NCBI RefSeq assembly: GCF_000599605.1 | Contig: NZ_AZHT01000018.1 | Span: 1 to 41,492 of the forward strand | Length of the DNA stretch: 41,492 nt | Source: Prevotella sp. HJM029 | GTDB taxonomy: Bacteria; Bacteroidota; Bacteroidia; Bacteroidales; Bacteroidaceae | Direction: 5' to 3' | Part shown: one piece after another, positions 16,513 through 27,800 of the stretch | Layout: each line of letters starts with the position of its first letter | How positions within the stretch are numbered: the first letter of the stretch is position 1 | Program-made: the position numbers and the translations under genes | Notes under the pieces: model-generated | The model's database searches: none | Told to the model about the DNA's origin: nothing | The model's input: only the letters and a program-made list of their open reading frames with translations

Positions 16513-18531
16513 CTATGGCACTTCGATGGTAGCTTGCTTTGAAACAAAATCAATGGTGATTTTTGTTCCTGCTTTCCACACATAATCTTTATTTGGTTCG
16601 CCGTCGCCATTCTTACGATATAAGAACGCTTTCGTTTCGGGATCAACATAGACTTCGCGCTTCCACGAGCCAAACTTCTTAACACGACTGAAGGCCGGAA
16701 TGTTCGGATAAATGCGTAATCGCCCCTCTTGTGGCAGCGTCACACTCATGCTTCGCCCATCAGCATTGGGCGTAAACGTCACACTAGAATCACCACAAGA
16801 ACCCGAAAGGGTCAGGGGTTGAATGGCAATCTCGCGCGAATCCAATCCCACATAAATTAGGTAGATGCCGTCATGAGGAACAACTGCCCGATGATTCACA
16901 ACGTTATAGTCTGTCGCGGTCTTCAACTTAGCAAAGTTTCCTCTGCCAAAAGCCTTTTCAGTAGAGAACTCAAGTGCGGTTCCTCCGCGCAAATAGCTGA
17001 TGTAAAACCAACGCGATGCCCCAGCATAACCATTCTCTAACGACACCACTCCTGGTGCGGCCCAATCCCATTGTCCAAAGTCGTCGCCCGTCATATAAAG
17101 CTGATTTACGCCTTCTGGAATAAGATTCTCTGGAGTTGTTCCTCCAAAATCGGCCGTTTGATGCGCTACATCAACCGTGACTGTAGTTCCCTTTGCCACA
17201 GGCAAGACAGGCGGTTCGTTCGCAACGACACCTGGATAAACAATCTTCCCATTATGAATGGTGAACAACATGGTTGACCAGTCTCGTCCATTTTGCTCAG
17301 ACGTAGCAAAAAGATGAAGGTTTCCTGTCTCGGTTGTTTCTACTGATAAATGACTCCCATTGCTGGTTAAGGCCAGTTCTTTATCTGCCAAAGCAGCACC
17401 CGAGGCATAGACCTTAGGATGCTCAAACGTAATAAGTTTGCGGTCTAAGTTCACATAAACCAAATAGAGCCCCGAGGCGTTTACCGTGGCTTTTCCGTCG
17501 CCATTTAGCGTCACACCTTGCATCGTTTCCAACGAAGAGAATGCCTGGGCACCATCTTTTGTCGTAGCCCACTCTATGGTTTGGCCAGCTTGCAAATAGC
17601 ATAGTCGCCAAAATTCGCCATTCCCAACGGCACCCACAGGAGCCATCGGCACCACATCGTTACTGCTCCACGCCCCAAAGTTGGTTCCACCCATGTAAAG
17701 TGTGTTGGCAAGTCCTTTTACTTCGATTCCCTTTCCACCCATGCGCGCCGTAAATTCTCCTGTGAGTACGCTGTATTGCACTTGCACATGATATTGCCCT
17801 TTCAAAGGGAATTTCAACTTCACATCCGACAGATTGGTGAGGGGCTGATAGGATTCTGAGAGCTGATTGGCACGTTCGGTTGACGCCGTTCCCGTGAAGA
17901 CTGCTGGCAAAGCGTAGTTCTCGGTGTCGTTATCGCGTAGATAGAGGGTTGTCCCATCGTTCACATTGAATACATATTTATTGGGATACAGCTGCTGGGT
18001 TGAGTCGGCATTGCTCCAGGTAACGATGTGTCGATTGTGGTCATAGGTAACGTCGCTGAGCGCTACAGACGTTTTTCCATCTGCAGTCAACGCATGATCA
18101 CTCTGCATGGTAAACTGAATGGGGAGGATAGCCAGTTCTTTTCTTTGTTGATTGACCACCACTTGGTAGAGTCCTTCTTGGGGTACAGAGAAGCCATTGC
18201 CGCCGGCTTGCAATTTAAATGCTGTGGCGTGAGCATTGGAAAGGGCAATCTCACTCCCCTTTCCATACGCAACGGGCTGGCCATCGCTATCCACATAGGA
18301 GATGTGAAAGCTACCATTGGGTTTCAACCAAGCGAAGATACTCAACATGTTTTCGTGAGTACCTGCCTTCAGACGACCTGTTTCGATGGGGAGAGAGAAC
18401 TCTGACGATGCACCAGAGAGATAAACACCTTCTGGAACATTCACCACTTCATCATAGCCAATATTATTTTCTGTGCAAGCTATCGCACCCAAAATGGATA
18501 GCATCACCATCATATTTCTTAAACGTATCAT
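16513..18531 (-). CDS. SusE/SusF-like outer membrane glycan-binding lipoprotein
   Basis: A 672-residue surface lipoprotein that probably binds glycan next to SusCD. The N-terminus MIRLRNMMVMLSILGAIAC carries a lipobox with Cys19. The body is a chain of beta-sandwich modules. Two of them start with near-identical phrasing, LYMGGTNFGAW (about residue 275) and LYMTGDDFGQWDW (about 480), each followed by an aromatic-rich strand (FWRLCYL, WFYISYL) and a GIYLIYV-type strand. That is the SusE/SusF starch-binding-like module pattern. It lies 15 bases after SusD2. It has no catalytic motif. Ligand unknown. Confidence 0.82.
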   Translation of the reverse strand: MIRLRNMMVMLSILGAIACTENNIGYDEVVNVPEGVYLSGASSEFSLPIETGRLKAGTHENMLSIFAWLKPNGSFHISYVDSDGQPVAYGKGSEIALSNAHATAFKLQAGGNGFSVPQEGLYQVVVNQQRKELAILPIQFTMQSDHALTADGKTSVALSDVTYDHNRHIVTWSNADSTQQLYPNKYVFNVNDGTTLYLRDNDTENYALPAVFTGTASTERANQLSESYQPLTNLSDVKLKFPLKGQYHVQVQYSVLTGEFTARMGGKGIEVKGLANTLYMGGTNFGAWSSNDVVPMAPVGAVGNGEFWRLCYLQAGQTIEWATTKDGAQAFSSLETMQGVTLNGDGKATVNASGLYLVYVNLDRKLITFEHPKVYASGAALADKELALTSNGSHLSVETTETGNLHLFATSEQNGRDWSTMLFTIHNGKIVYPGVVANEPPVLPVAKGTTVTVDVAHQTADFGGTTPENLIPEGVNQLYMTGDDFGQWDWAAPGVVSLENGYAGASRWFYISYLRGGTALEFSTEKAFGRGNFAKLKTATDYNVVNHRAVVPHDGIYLIYVGLDSREIAIQPLTLSGSCGDSSVTFTPNADGRSMSVTLPQEGRLRIYPNIPAFSRVKKFGSWKREVYVDPETKAFLYRKNGDGEPNKDYVWKAGTKITIDFVSKQATIEVP

Positions 18532-18546
18532 AATGACCTTATTTTA

Positions 18547-20235
18547 TTACCAACCAGTATTTTGTCTCCATTGTTTTAATTTAAGCACTTCAGACTGCGG
18601 TATGGGATACCAATACATCTTGGGCTCAAACACGCGCTGTTCTATTTCGGTGGGCGCATAAGCATACCCCCCTAAAGGTTTCTTCGTGATTTGTACCCCT
18701 TTCAGCGGTGCGCCGAGCGTCGAAGAGGCAATTTTCCAACGACGAACATCCCAATAACGATGCTCCTCGAAGGCCAATTCTACACGCCGTTCATGCTGAA
18801 TTACGCCACGCATCTGCGCTTGTGAAAGCCCTGTCTCTACGTCGGGGAGCAAAGCCCGGTTGCGAACTTTGTTGAGATAAACCTCAATATCGGGATTGGT
18901 GGGATCGCATTCGTTGAGCGCTTCTGCATAATTCAAATAGATTTCTGCCAAGCGGAACAGCGGAACGACATGCCCACTGCTGCTCCCTCCCGTTTGAATA
19001 TTCACATCTTCATTGAGGAACTTGCGCAGATAATAGCCCGTCTTCGTTGCATTCGGATTAGGACTTGCGTCTGCTCCACCAGGATAAGCGGCCACCCTTT
19101 TACCTTTAAAGTCTGCAACATTCATTAAAATCGTAGCCGCTAAGCGGTCATCTCGATTGGCAAAAGGCAATGCAGCATCGGCCGGATTGTTCCAATCAAA
19201 GGCCGTCCCATCGAGCGTTTCATAAGAATCGACTAAGTTCTGAGAAGGATTTGTGCCCCCTGTCCCACCGAAACTCACGGGGAAGTTGCTCTTCTCAAAA
19301 TTAGCATTAGCAGCATACCTACGCACGAAAATATACTCTTTATTTTGGAAATCGTTTTTAAAAAGATTACCATACGACGAGGCTAATTCATATTGATTGA
19401 GGTCGATAACGGCCTTTGCTGCATCGGCAGCAGCCCGCCATTGCGCTACATCCGAGGGTTTATGAGCCTCGTCGATGTCGCCAAAGTCAACATAAAGTGG
19501 GCTGGCAGCATAGAGCAACACCCTACTCTTCAAGGCTAAAGCAGCCCCTTTCGTGGCACGACCAAAGGCATCATTGACATTGCGCCACGGGGTAAGTTCG
19601 AGTGTTTCTGCTGCGGTATCACACTCACTTACAATGAAATCGACCACATCTTTCATCGTGGGGCGTGGCATATTTCCATAGTCACCATTGATGCTCAGCG
19701 TTGAAGTGATGATGGGAATGGGGCCATAACGCTTGAGCAATTCAAAATAGAAATAGGCACGAAGGAAGCGTGCTTCGGCACACCACATGCGGATATCTTT
19801 TAAATTGTTGGCATACTCTACCTGCTTATCGGGGTCTAATCGTGAAATATCGAGGTTTACATGGTCGGTATTTTCCATGATGGTGCAGCACTTAGCAATA
19901 CCCGAAAAATAGCGATTCCATTGATCATCGGGGTTGTTTAAGGCGTTCCATGAGCCATTACCTAACTGCCGAATATCAGACGATTCGACGGCAAATGTGG
20001 CATCATCTGTTGCAGCCGCCAACAAAGCACCATTCGAAAAGCGATTTAAGCCTTCAGGGAGAAGGGTGTAAGCATAGGTGAGATAGGATTTTGTTCGATT
20101 GTAAGAGTCGAACGTTGCCGTCTTATCAATAAACGATTCTTCCTCACGATCTAAAAAACTATTGCACGAACTGAGAATAGAAGTTGCGCTGATGACTATC
20201 GAAACGACAATATATGGAGAAAACTTTACGTTCAT
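18547..20235 (-). CDS. SusD-family glycan-binding lipoprotein (second pair)
   Basis: A 562-residue RagB/SusD protein that caps the barrel of its SusC partner and binds oligosaccharide at the cell surface. It has a lipoprotein signal with Cys24 (SILSSCNSFLD), the SusD N-terminal helical part (WNRYFSGIAKCCTIMENTDH), the RFLRAYFYFELLKRYGPIPI motif and ALALKSRVLLYAASPL. The C-terminal LAEIYLNYAEALNECD, HERRVELAFEEHRYWDVRRW and closing YWYPIPQSEV are hallmarks of the family. It lies 28 bases after SusC2. Confidence 0.95.
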   Translation of the reverse strand: MNVKFSPYIVVSIVISATSILSSCNSFLDREEESFIDKTATFDSYNRTKSYLTYAYTLLPEGLNRFSNGALLAAATDDATFAVESSDIRQLGNGSWNALNNPDDQWNRYFSGIAKCCTIMENTDHVNLDISRLDPDKQVEYANNLKDIRMWCAEARFLRAYFYFELLKRYGPIPIITSTLSINGDYGNMPRPTMKDVVDFIVSECDTAAETLELTPWRNVNDAFGRATKGAALALKSRVLLYAASPLYVDFGDIDEAHKPSDVAQWRAAADAAKAVIDLNQYELASSYGNLFKNDFQNKEYIFVRRYAANANFEKSNFPVSFGGTGGTNPSQNLVDSYETLDGTAFDWNNPADAALPFANRDDRLAATILMNVADFKGKRVAAYPGGADASPNPNATKTGYYLRKFLNEDVNIQTGGSSSGHVVPLFRLAEIYLNYAEALNECDPTNPDIEVYLNKVRNRALLPDVETGLSQAQMRGVIQHERRVELAFEEHRYWDVRRWKIASSTLGAPLKGVQITKKPLGGYAYAPTEIEQRVFEPKMYWYPIPQSEVLKLKQWRQNTGW

Positions 20236-20263
20236 AGAGGGATATTTTTAAATAGAATATTAC

Positions 20264-23074
20264 TTAAAATGCAAGTTTCAAACCGACACTAACCGTGCGC
20301 ATGAGGGGATAACTTAAGAGATAGTCTTGCTCGGCATCACCCAATTTTCCAAGATGATCGAGCGTGAATAAATTGGTAGCGTTGACATAACAATAAACGC
20401 TATTCAAACGTAGGGCTCGCGAAACTGCTGCAGACAGCTCATAACCGAGCTGAATATTGCGCAACCTTAAGTAGCTTCCATTACGACGCCAAAAGGTGGA
20501 TGTGCGATAATTGTTGCTGAAATCAACCGTTGACAAACGCGGATAAGTAGCGTCGGTGTGGGTTGGTGTCCAACTATCGAAAGCTAAATTTGAAGCTGAT
20601 CCATTATTTTGGAAGGAGTAAACGTTGGGGCCCCGCAAATAAATATCGCGTTGAGCAACCCCCTGGAACAGCACATTGATATCGAAACCTTTGTATTTGA
20701 TACCGCCACTAAACATGTAGTTCCACGCAGGAACAGTAGCGTTGCCCACAGGATGTGCATCATTTCCATCGACAATCTGGTCGCCATTGTAATCTTTGTA
20801 GCGAATATCTCCGGGAGCAACATGTCCGAATTGAGGCTGAGGAAGATTGGCTTTTAGTCTGCCACTACCATCAAAATCGTCGGCCGTATAGAAGCCTTCG
20901 GCCTCTAAAACAATAGGTTTCCACACGGGATTTCCTTTTCTATAGAGATAGCTCTCGGCTTTTATATCTTCCCCTTGCTCATCAACTCGGCTCATTGCAT
21001 ACCATGTTCCGGCCTCTGCAAAGTAAGAGATTCTGTCGCGAATCGTCCCCTGATAACGTGCTTTGAACTCAAAACCATGATTGGTTACTTTACCCACATT
21101 CATCAAAGGAAGGATTCCACCATAGGAAGCTCCTACGATACCGAGTACCTGTGCATAAGGAAGTGTGAGAATATCTGATTGGGTTTCATGGAAGAGGTCG
21201 AAGTTGAACGACAGATTTCTCAATACGACTGCATCGAAACCGATATTGACAACGCGTTTTTTCTCCCACGAAACGGCAGGATTAGCCAAAGTCTTTTCCG
21301 TGAAACCTGAAGACTGTGAGCTTCCTATACCAAAGAGATAACTTCCCTTGCTGGCATAAGCCTCATCGTAAATATAACGTGCTGACGTTTGATTGTTACC
21401 GGTAAGGCCATAGGATGCACGAACTTTTAAGAAATCAATCCACGACATTGCCTTGAAGAAAGACTCCTGACTGGCTACCCATGCTGCAGAGAATGCTGGG
21501 AAAATACCAAAGCGATGCCCGCGAGCATAATTATCGGTACCCATATAAGAAGCCACCAACTCGGCGATATAACGTTGGTTAAGGTCATAGGTTAAACGGC
21601 CTGCAAAGTTTACATAACGCTCGTCATCGCGCACATTATAGACTTGATAACGATCATTAAGCATCAGCAACATTGCATGGATGCCATGCTTACCGAGACG
21701 TCGTTGATAATCAATCTGCGCTTGTAGACCGATACGTGACTGACTGGTTCGAAATCCTTCAGATGCGGTTAACGCAGCCTCAGACCCATATTGCGTGTAA
21801 CTATAAATCGGATTATTTTGTGCATCGACCCCCGTTTGCTGGAGTGAATAGCGTGCATAATCGCGTGTTTTGGGCGACGTTTCAGCCATAAAATTATGAT
21901 AACCAAACATCACTTTGGCACTCAGTCCACGCACAAAAGCATTAAAGTCATACTGTAAACCGAAGATGACTTGCAGTGAACGAGAGTTCTCTTTATTCAA
22001 CCCACGATACAAAAGATTGGCTACAGGGTTGGTATAGAGTGATGTCCCGCCAATACTTCCATTCGGATTGTAGACAGGGAAAGCATTCGGAGGTGTGCTC
22101 CAGATGGCATTTAAGTAGGAATCCGCACCGCCTCCACCAGGCATTGTCTTCTCGGCGAGGCTCACTCCTGAATAGAGTGATGCACGGAAATAGCGGGTGA
22201 TGTCTACGTCTAAGTTGGCTCTGAAGTTATAACGTGCATAATCGACATTGGCATTTTCACGTCGTTTGGAGTCTGTTCCACGATAAATACCATCGTTTTG
22301 CAATAGCCCTGCCATGACATAATAATTCAATCCGCTACCTCCTCCACGGAAAGATAGTTCGCCCATGGTTAGTGGTGTCGTCGTTTTATAAACCTGCGTT
22401 TTCCAATTTACATTGGGAAAAAGGTAGGCATTGCTACCCGATTGATAGGCCGCGAGCATATCATCTGTGTAGATAGGAGCTTTCCCGTCGTTGGCAAGTG
22501 CTTGATTATAAAGACTCGCATAGTGGTAAGCATCCATCGGAGTGTTCATCACTGTTGGCATTTGAATGCCCGTTTGCATGCGGAATCCAATCTTTGGTGC
22601 AGAGCGGAAGCCCTTCTTTGTCGTAATCAACAACACGCCATTGGCACCCCTTGAACCATAGATTGCCAATGCTGCCGCATCCTTTAGCAAAGAAACCGAC
22701 TCGATTTCTTCGGTAGAAAGATTGTCTAAAGGAGCTTCAAAACCATCGATAAAGACAAGCATTTCTTGCTTACTATTGAACGAACTTACACCACGTGTGA
22801 ACATATTCTCCATGTAAAAGTCGTAACCTGGCTCACCCGATTTCTGAAGAAGTGATAGCCCTGGCAGCATTCCTTTTAAGGCATTGCCCACCGTTGGCGA
22901 GGTAATTTCCATAAGGCGTTCACCTTTTACTGTGGAGATTGCTGCTGATTGTGCCCATGAAGGCTGTGCTCCATAAGCTATAGGTGTCATCGTTGTATCG
23001 ACAATATCTTGTGCACTAACAGGAGAACAGCACTGCATAAGTACACAGCTGATGATAAAATATTTCAATTTCAT
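20264..23074 (-). CDS. SusC-family TonB-dependent transporter, short form (second pair)
   Basis: A 936-residue SusC/RagA-type outer membrane transporter that imports oligosaccharides using TonB energy. After the signal peptide (ending SPVSAQ) it goes straight to a plug domain with SVSLLKDAAALAIYGSRGAN and GVLLITTKKG, then a beta barrel ending VSVGLKLAF. It lacks both the STN domain and the carboxypeptidase-regulatory-like domain that start most SusC proteins; the usual VVVGYGTQ-like segment survives as IAYGAQPSWAQSAAISTVKG. It therefore cannot signal through FecR. Barrel motifs such as KVRASYGLTGNNQ, GDIRYKDYNGDQIVDGNDAH and YLRLRNIQLGYEL are intact. It lies 34 bases after SusD1. Confidence 0.93.
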   Translation of the reverse strand: MKLKYFIISCVLMQCCSPVSAQDIVDTTMTPIAYGAQPSWAQSAAISTVKGERLMEITSPTVGNALKGMLPGLSLLQKSGEPGYDFYMENMFTRGVSSFNSKQEMLVFIDGFEAPLDNLSTEEIESVSLLKDAAALAIYGSRGANGVLLITTKKGFRSAPKIGFRMQTGIQMPTVMNTPMDAYHYASLYNQALANDGKAPIYTDDMLAAYQSGSNAYLFPNVNWKTQVYKTTTPLTMGELSFRGGGSGLNYYVMAGLLQNDGIYRGTDSKRRENANVDYARYNFRANLDVDITRYFRASLYSGVSLAEKTMPGGGGADSYLNAIWSTPPNAFPVYNPNGSIGGTSLYTNPVANLLYRGLNKENSRSLQVIFGLQYDFNAFVRGLSAKVMFGYHNFMAETSPKTRDYARYSLQQTGVDAQNNPIYSYTQYGSEAALTASEGFRTSQSRIGLQAQIDYQRRLGKHGIHAMLLMLNDRYQVYNVRDDERYVNFAGRLTYDLNQRYIAELVASYMGTDNYARGHRFGIFPAFSAAWVASQESFFKAMSWIDFLKVRASYGLTGNNQTSARYIYDEAYASKGSYLFGIGSSQSSGFTEKTLANPAVSWEKKRVVNIGFDAVVLRNLSFNFDLFHETQSDILTLPYAQVLGIVGASYGGILPLMNVGKVTNHGFEFKARYQGTIRDRISYFAEAGTWYAMSRVDEQGEDIKAESYLYRKGNPVWKPIVLEAEGFYTADDFDGSGRLKANLPQPQFGHVAPGDIRYKDYNGDQIVDGNDAHPVGNATVPAWNYMFSGGIKYKGFDINVLFQGVAQRDIYLRGPNVYSFQNNGSASNLAFDSWTPTHTDATYPRLSTVDFSNNYRTSTFWRRNGSYLRLRNIQLGYELSAAVSRALRLNSVYCYVNATNLFTLDHLGKLGDAEQDYLLSYPLMRTVSVGLKLAF

Positions 23075-23108
23075 TGTCCTATTATTTTACATTAAGGTTT
23101 GTTTTTAA

Positions 23109-24869
23109 CTACCATCCAGGATTTTGAATGAGATAACCTTTGTTGACTTCTTTCTGGTCAATGGCATATAAATAGCAGTTATCATTCCAAAAACGATGTT
23201 CAAAAACGTAGGGTTGATAATGAATATGTGTTTTATTCCCATCTATTGAATGAATTCTTAAACCATAAAATTGCCCTTTCATGACGCCTTCTTCACCTGC
23301 TATACGCCATCTTCGAATATCCCAAAAGCGATGATCTTCGAAAGCTAACTCCACAGCACGCTCGTTACGGAGCTTCGTTCGGAAAGCTTCTCGTGTCATA
23401 TTTGCAGGGAAATCAGGCATTCCTGCACGTGAACGGATGGCATTGACCGCATCATAAGCTGCTTGTGGCGGTGCACTTTCATACTCATTCAGTGCCTCGG
23501 CATAGTTTAAATAGAGCTCAGCCAGTCGGAAAACAGGCCACTGAACATTGGCCGTATTGCTACCATTGACGTGTAATATACGGGGCACCCACTTATGAAG
23601 TAAGTGTGCAGTACGATCCATTTTCGAATGTTCAGCACCACCTTCAAGGAAGTTGATAAACGGGATCTCATCATTCCAACTACTACTATGATAGGCAATG
23701 GTCTGCTTAAAACGCGGATCAAGACTGTTATAAATATCAATAAGGTTGTCACCTCCATCCATATTCCAATCAGCAGGCTGCCCATCTGCACGCCTCTCAT
23801 AGTGCAAAACGAAATTAAAGGGCACATATAATCCCGCATCACCCCATGACTTATTCATGGCCCATGTGGGTAGGTTTGCCACCAAAGGCCGACTGGTTGT
23901 CTTGAAATTACGATATTTCATATTCCCCAAAATGATTTCTTCATTATCGGGAATGGTCCACACATCTTCATAGTCTTTATCGGGGTTTCCGGTGTTATAC
24001 AGATGGTAATGGCCAGAGGCTATGGCCGCATCGATTGCAATTTTGGTTGCATCGGCAGCCTTTTTCCAACGCTCCCTATCATAGTTTCCATAGCCAATGA
24101 GCTCTTCATGCCCAGGAAAAGCCATATAAGGTGTGTTCGTATTGAACAAAGGGCTTGCAGCATAAAGCAATACTCTGCTCTTTAAAGCCAAAGCAGCTAT
24201 GCGCGTAGCGCGCCCCAGTTTAGCATTGTCGGTATAGTAATCGGGCAGATATTCTGTGGCACGATCACAGTCAATGAGAATCGAATCGATACAATCTGCA
24301 AAGGAATTGCGTGCCCGTTGTGAGAAATCTGTTGGGTCGATGACCTCTCTTACAATAGGCATTCCACCATAACGATAGACACCTTCCCACAACAACATGG
24401 CTCTCATGAAGTAGGCTTCACCTGTAGTGCGCCGATTAAAATCGGGGTCTCCTTCATCGAAAGGTACTTCATGGATACGCTTTAAAATGAGGTTTGCCAC
24501 TCGCATCGTGTGGTTTCGCAAATAAAAACGGCAGTCTTCATCCCATGTAAAATTACTGTTGGTGTGATTTCCTGCATTCCATGCGGCATTTCCCATAGCC
24601 CAAGTAGCCACATCTTCGCCCTCATCACAGGCAGAAGCCAGCGTGGATGACGATAACAACCGCCGATCCGTGTTACTGCTACTCATACAAAATCCATAGG
24701 GCATTCCTTCGGCATAAAGTGTCGTTAAGAGCTTCTCTACACCTACACGCGTAGCAAAAACTTCATCCTCTCCATAGTCTACAGAGGGTGGAGTCTCTAA
24801 GAAATCGGAACAAGCTGTCAGGAAAACAGTCGCGAGTATCGATGCTATAGATATAAACTTCTTTTTCAT
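23109..24869 (-). CDS. SusD-family glycan-binding lipoprotein (first pair)
   Basis: A 586-residue RagB/SusD protein, partner of the first SusC. The lipobox is FLTACSDF with Cys20. Family motifs are AYFMRAMLLWEGVYRYGGMP, LALKSRVLLYAASPLF, WPVFRLAELYLNYAEALNEY, RNERAVELAFEDHRFWDIRR and the end LYAIDQKEVNKG. It lies 10 bases after SusC1, so the pair is tightly coupled. It is only moderately similar to the second SusD in the locus (shared family motifs, different middle), which suggests that the two pairs bind different parts or sizes of the substrate. Confidence 0.95.
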   Translation of the reverse strand: MKKKFISIASILATVFLTACSDFLETPPSVDYGEDEVFATRVGVEKLLTTLYAEGMPYGFCMSSSNTDRRLLSSSTLASACDEGEDVATWAMGNAAWNAGNHTNSNFTWDEDCRFYLRNHTMRVANLILKRIHEVPFDEGDPDFNRRTTGEAYFMRAMLLWEGVYRYGGMPIVREVIDPTDFSQRARNSFADCIDSILIDCDRATEYLPDYYTDNAKLGRATRIAALALKSRVLLYAASPLFNTNTPYMAFPGHEELIGYGNYDRERWKKAADATKIAIDAAIASGHYHLYNTGNPDKDYEDVWTIPDNEEIILGNMKYRNFKTTSRPLVANLPTWAMNKSWGDAGLYVPFNFVLHYERRADGQPADWNMDGGDNLIDIYNSLDPRFKQTIAYHSSSWNDEIPFINFLEGGAEHSKMDRTAHLLHKWVPRILHVNGSNTANVQWPVFRLAELYLNYAEALNEYESAPPQAAYDAVNAIRSRAGMPDFPANMTREAFRTKLRNERAVELAFEDHRFWDIRRWRIAGEEGVMKGQFYGLRIHSIDGNKTHIHYQPYVFEHRFWNDNCYLYAIDQKEVNKGYLIQNPGW

Positions 24870-24879
24870 ACGAAAGGTT

Positions 24880-27800
24880 TTAGAATTGAATATTTAAGCC
24901 AACATTATAGATCTTTTGCAGCGGATAAGTATTGATTTCTACTGCACCTCCTTTAGATGGGGCCTCAGGGTCTAAGTCGATAACATCTGTCCAAGTAAAC
25001 AAATTGGTACCACTGACATAGAGTCGCAAGCTTTCTAACCCCAACGTTTTGAGTTGATGCTTACGAAAGGTGTAGCCAATCTCCACATTTTTCAACCGTA
25101 AATAGTTGGCATTGCGAATCCAGAAATTAGAGTCTTGATAGTTGTTATCTGTATCTCGCGTTGGACTCATTGATAAACGAGGGAAGCTTATGGTGGCTCC
25201 TTGCTCATAACGCTCCTGCGTCCAACGTTCCAAAATTAATGTTTTTGCACTATTATGTGCGTTGATAAAAGGCCATAATGCACGGCCAAAATACTTGATT
25301 GAAACATGGGATGTTCCTTGAAAGAGTGCAGAACAGTCAAAACCACGCCAGCTGCAACCCACAGAAAAACCATATATAATCTCAGGAGTAGACGAATATC
25401 CGATGGGCACCATGTCGTACATATCAATTTTTCCATCTTTATTGACATCAACATAACGCATATCTCCAGGCTGCAAGCGGTTGCCATTCCAGCTGCTTAC
25501 AGGCCTATCAAGCGCATTAATCTCTTCCCATGTATTGTAGAAACCATCGAAAAGAAGACCATAGAACTGTCCCACACGCCGACCTGTGCGCATTTGATAA
25601 GCATACTTCTCGGGCACTTCATCTTGGAAAAGAATTTTATTGCGTGCAAAAGAATAGTTGAACCGTCCCCAATAATTAAAGTCACGGATGCTATTTCGAT
25701 AATTTATATCCAGCTCAAAACCACTATTTTCCATCTCACCCATATTGTAAGCTGGTAGTGAAGCACCAATTAACATGGGCGCACTATTGCGGTTAGAAAG
25801 GATATTGTTACGTCGTTCTTTAAAGTAGTCAAACGTCATCGTGAGATGATTCTTCAGGAAATTCATGTCGACACCTATATTTAACTTATGTGCTTTCTCC
25901 CAGGTCAGCAACGGATTTCCTAAGCGTTTTTCCTCAATCATTTGCGAATAAACAGGATTTGCCGATGACCCAAAGTTGTAACCCGATAGATTTCCACTCG
26001 TATTTCCATAAACTGAAGGTAGATATAAGAAACGATCTCCACCAATTTTATCATTACCTACCTCACCATAAGTGGCTCTTAGTTTCAGATAAACAAGCCA
26101 GTTGTTTTTAGGAAAGAAAGGTTCTTCGCTCATAACCCAGCCTGCTGAGACGGCAGGAAAGAAGCCAAACCGGCGTCCAGCAGCAAAATTTTCTGTACCA
26201 TTATACCCCATATTAAACTCCACTAAATAACGGTTAGCATAACCATAGGTTATACGTCCGACAATACCTTGATAGGCATTAGGGACATGGAACTTTAAAG
26301 AAGGTGCATAATACTTACTTTGGTTATAGAGCAAGAGTCCAGTTGCCTGATGCTTTCCGAATGTGGCGTTGTAATGAAGTCCTGCTTCAAAATACACTTT
26401 CCTATTCTTACCATATTCAAATTCGCCACCCCATGTGCTCGCTTCATTCTGTGGAATGAGAATAATTTGCGTTTGATCGTTGGGATCCCGCTTAGGAACA
26501 AACGTCTGCATGGTCTTCACTGAGAGCCGTCTACTATAATAATAGCTATCATAAGAGGTACTGGCATGAACCGACAAACCTTTTAACAACACTCTGGACA
26601 AATCGTATTCAAAACGCAATGTCGTATTGATGGTGTTCGCATAGGTGTCTTTATAACCATTATTCAACAGGGCTTGCCAAGGATTTTCATCATCGATAGC
26701 GTTTTCAAGACGCACCAGTTTGCCATCAACCATACCTGGAGTTCCCAAGGGTGTGGCCCAAGAGATTTCTTTCCAAAGCTCACTATTGCCGAGACCTGGT
26801 GTACGAATATTGTTAATCTGTGTTGCCAATTGCACGATAGCTTTAAAATCTTGCGTGACATTAAAGTCAAGATTGGAACGGAAATTATAACGTGCATCCG
26901 AAGCATTCACATCATGATCACGATCAATCTTCGTGTATTTATACATACCATTCTGTTTAAAGAAGCCCGCAGAGATAAAATATTTCACCCGATTGGTGCC
27001 ACCTGAGATATGAAAGTTGTGTTGTGTGCGCATTGAAGTGTTACGCAAAAATTTACCCACCCAATCCGTATTGGGATGCATAATGGGATCGGTTCCATCG
27101 CGATAGCGCTCAATATCTTCCTCCGTAAAGCGTGGAACATACGTCGTTCCCTTTGTATAAGCGTCGTTCTTAAGCGCCTCATTGTACATTTCACAATACT
27201 GCGCACTATTTAAATAATGTGGCAATGCCGTAGGAGATTGGATTGCAATATTCCCCGAATAGCTCAAACGTGGCTTACCCTGTTGACCTTTTCGTGTGGT
27301 AATTAATATCACACCATTGGCACCTCGCACACCATAGATGGCCGTTGCCGAGGCATCTTTAAGAATGCTTACCGACTCAATTTCATTCGGATCAAGACCA
27401 TTATAGTTAGGACGTTCTACGCCATCAATCATCACTAAAGGTGCTGTATTGTCGGAAAACGTGCTCACACCGCGAATCAACAATGTGGATTGGTCTTCAC
27501 CTGGCGCACCACTTCGCTGCATAGCAATCAAGCCTGGCATCTTACCAACCAACATATTGCTGATGTTCGCCTGTGGTGTCTGCACCAAATCTTTTGTGGT
27601 GACAGAAGCGATAGCACCCGTTACCGAGGCTTTTTTCTGTGTTCCATAGCCCACAACTACCACTTCATTGAGGTTGTGTGCTTCGTCTTCATCCAATGTA
27701 ATTTTTAATTTGGCGTGTTTTTTGATGGCTACTTCACGAGTGGCAAAGCCGATATACGAAATCAGGAGTATGCCATCTGCTGGCACATCCAATGCAAATT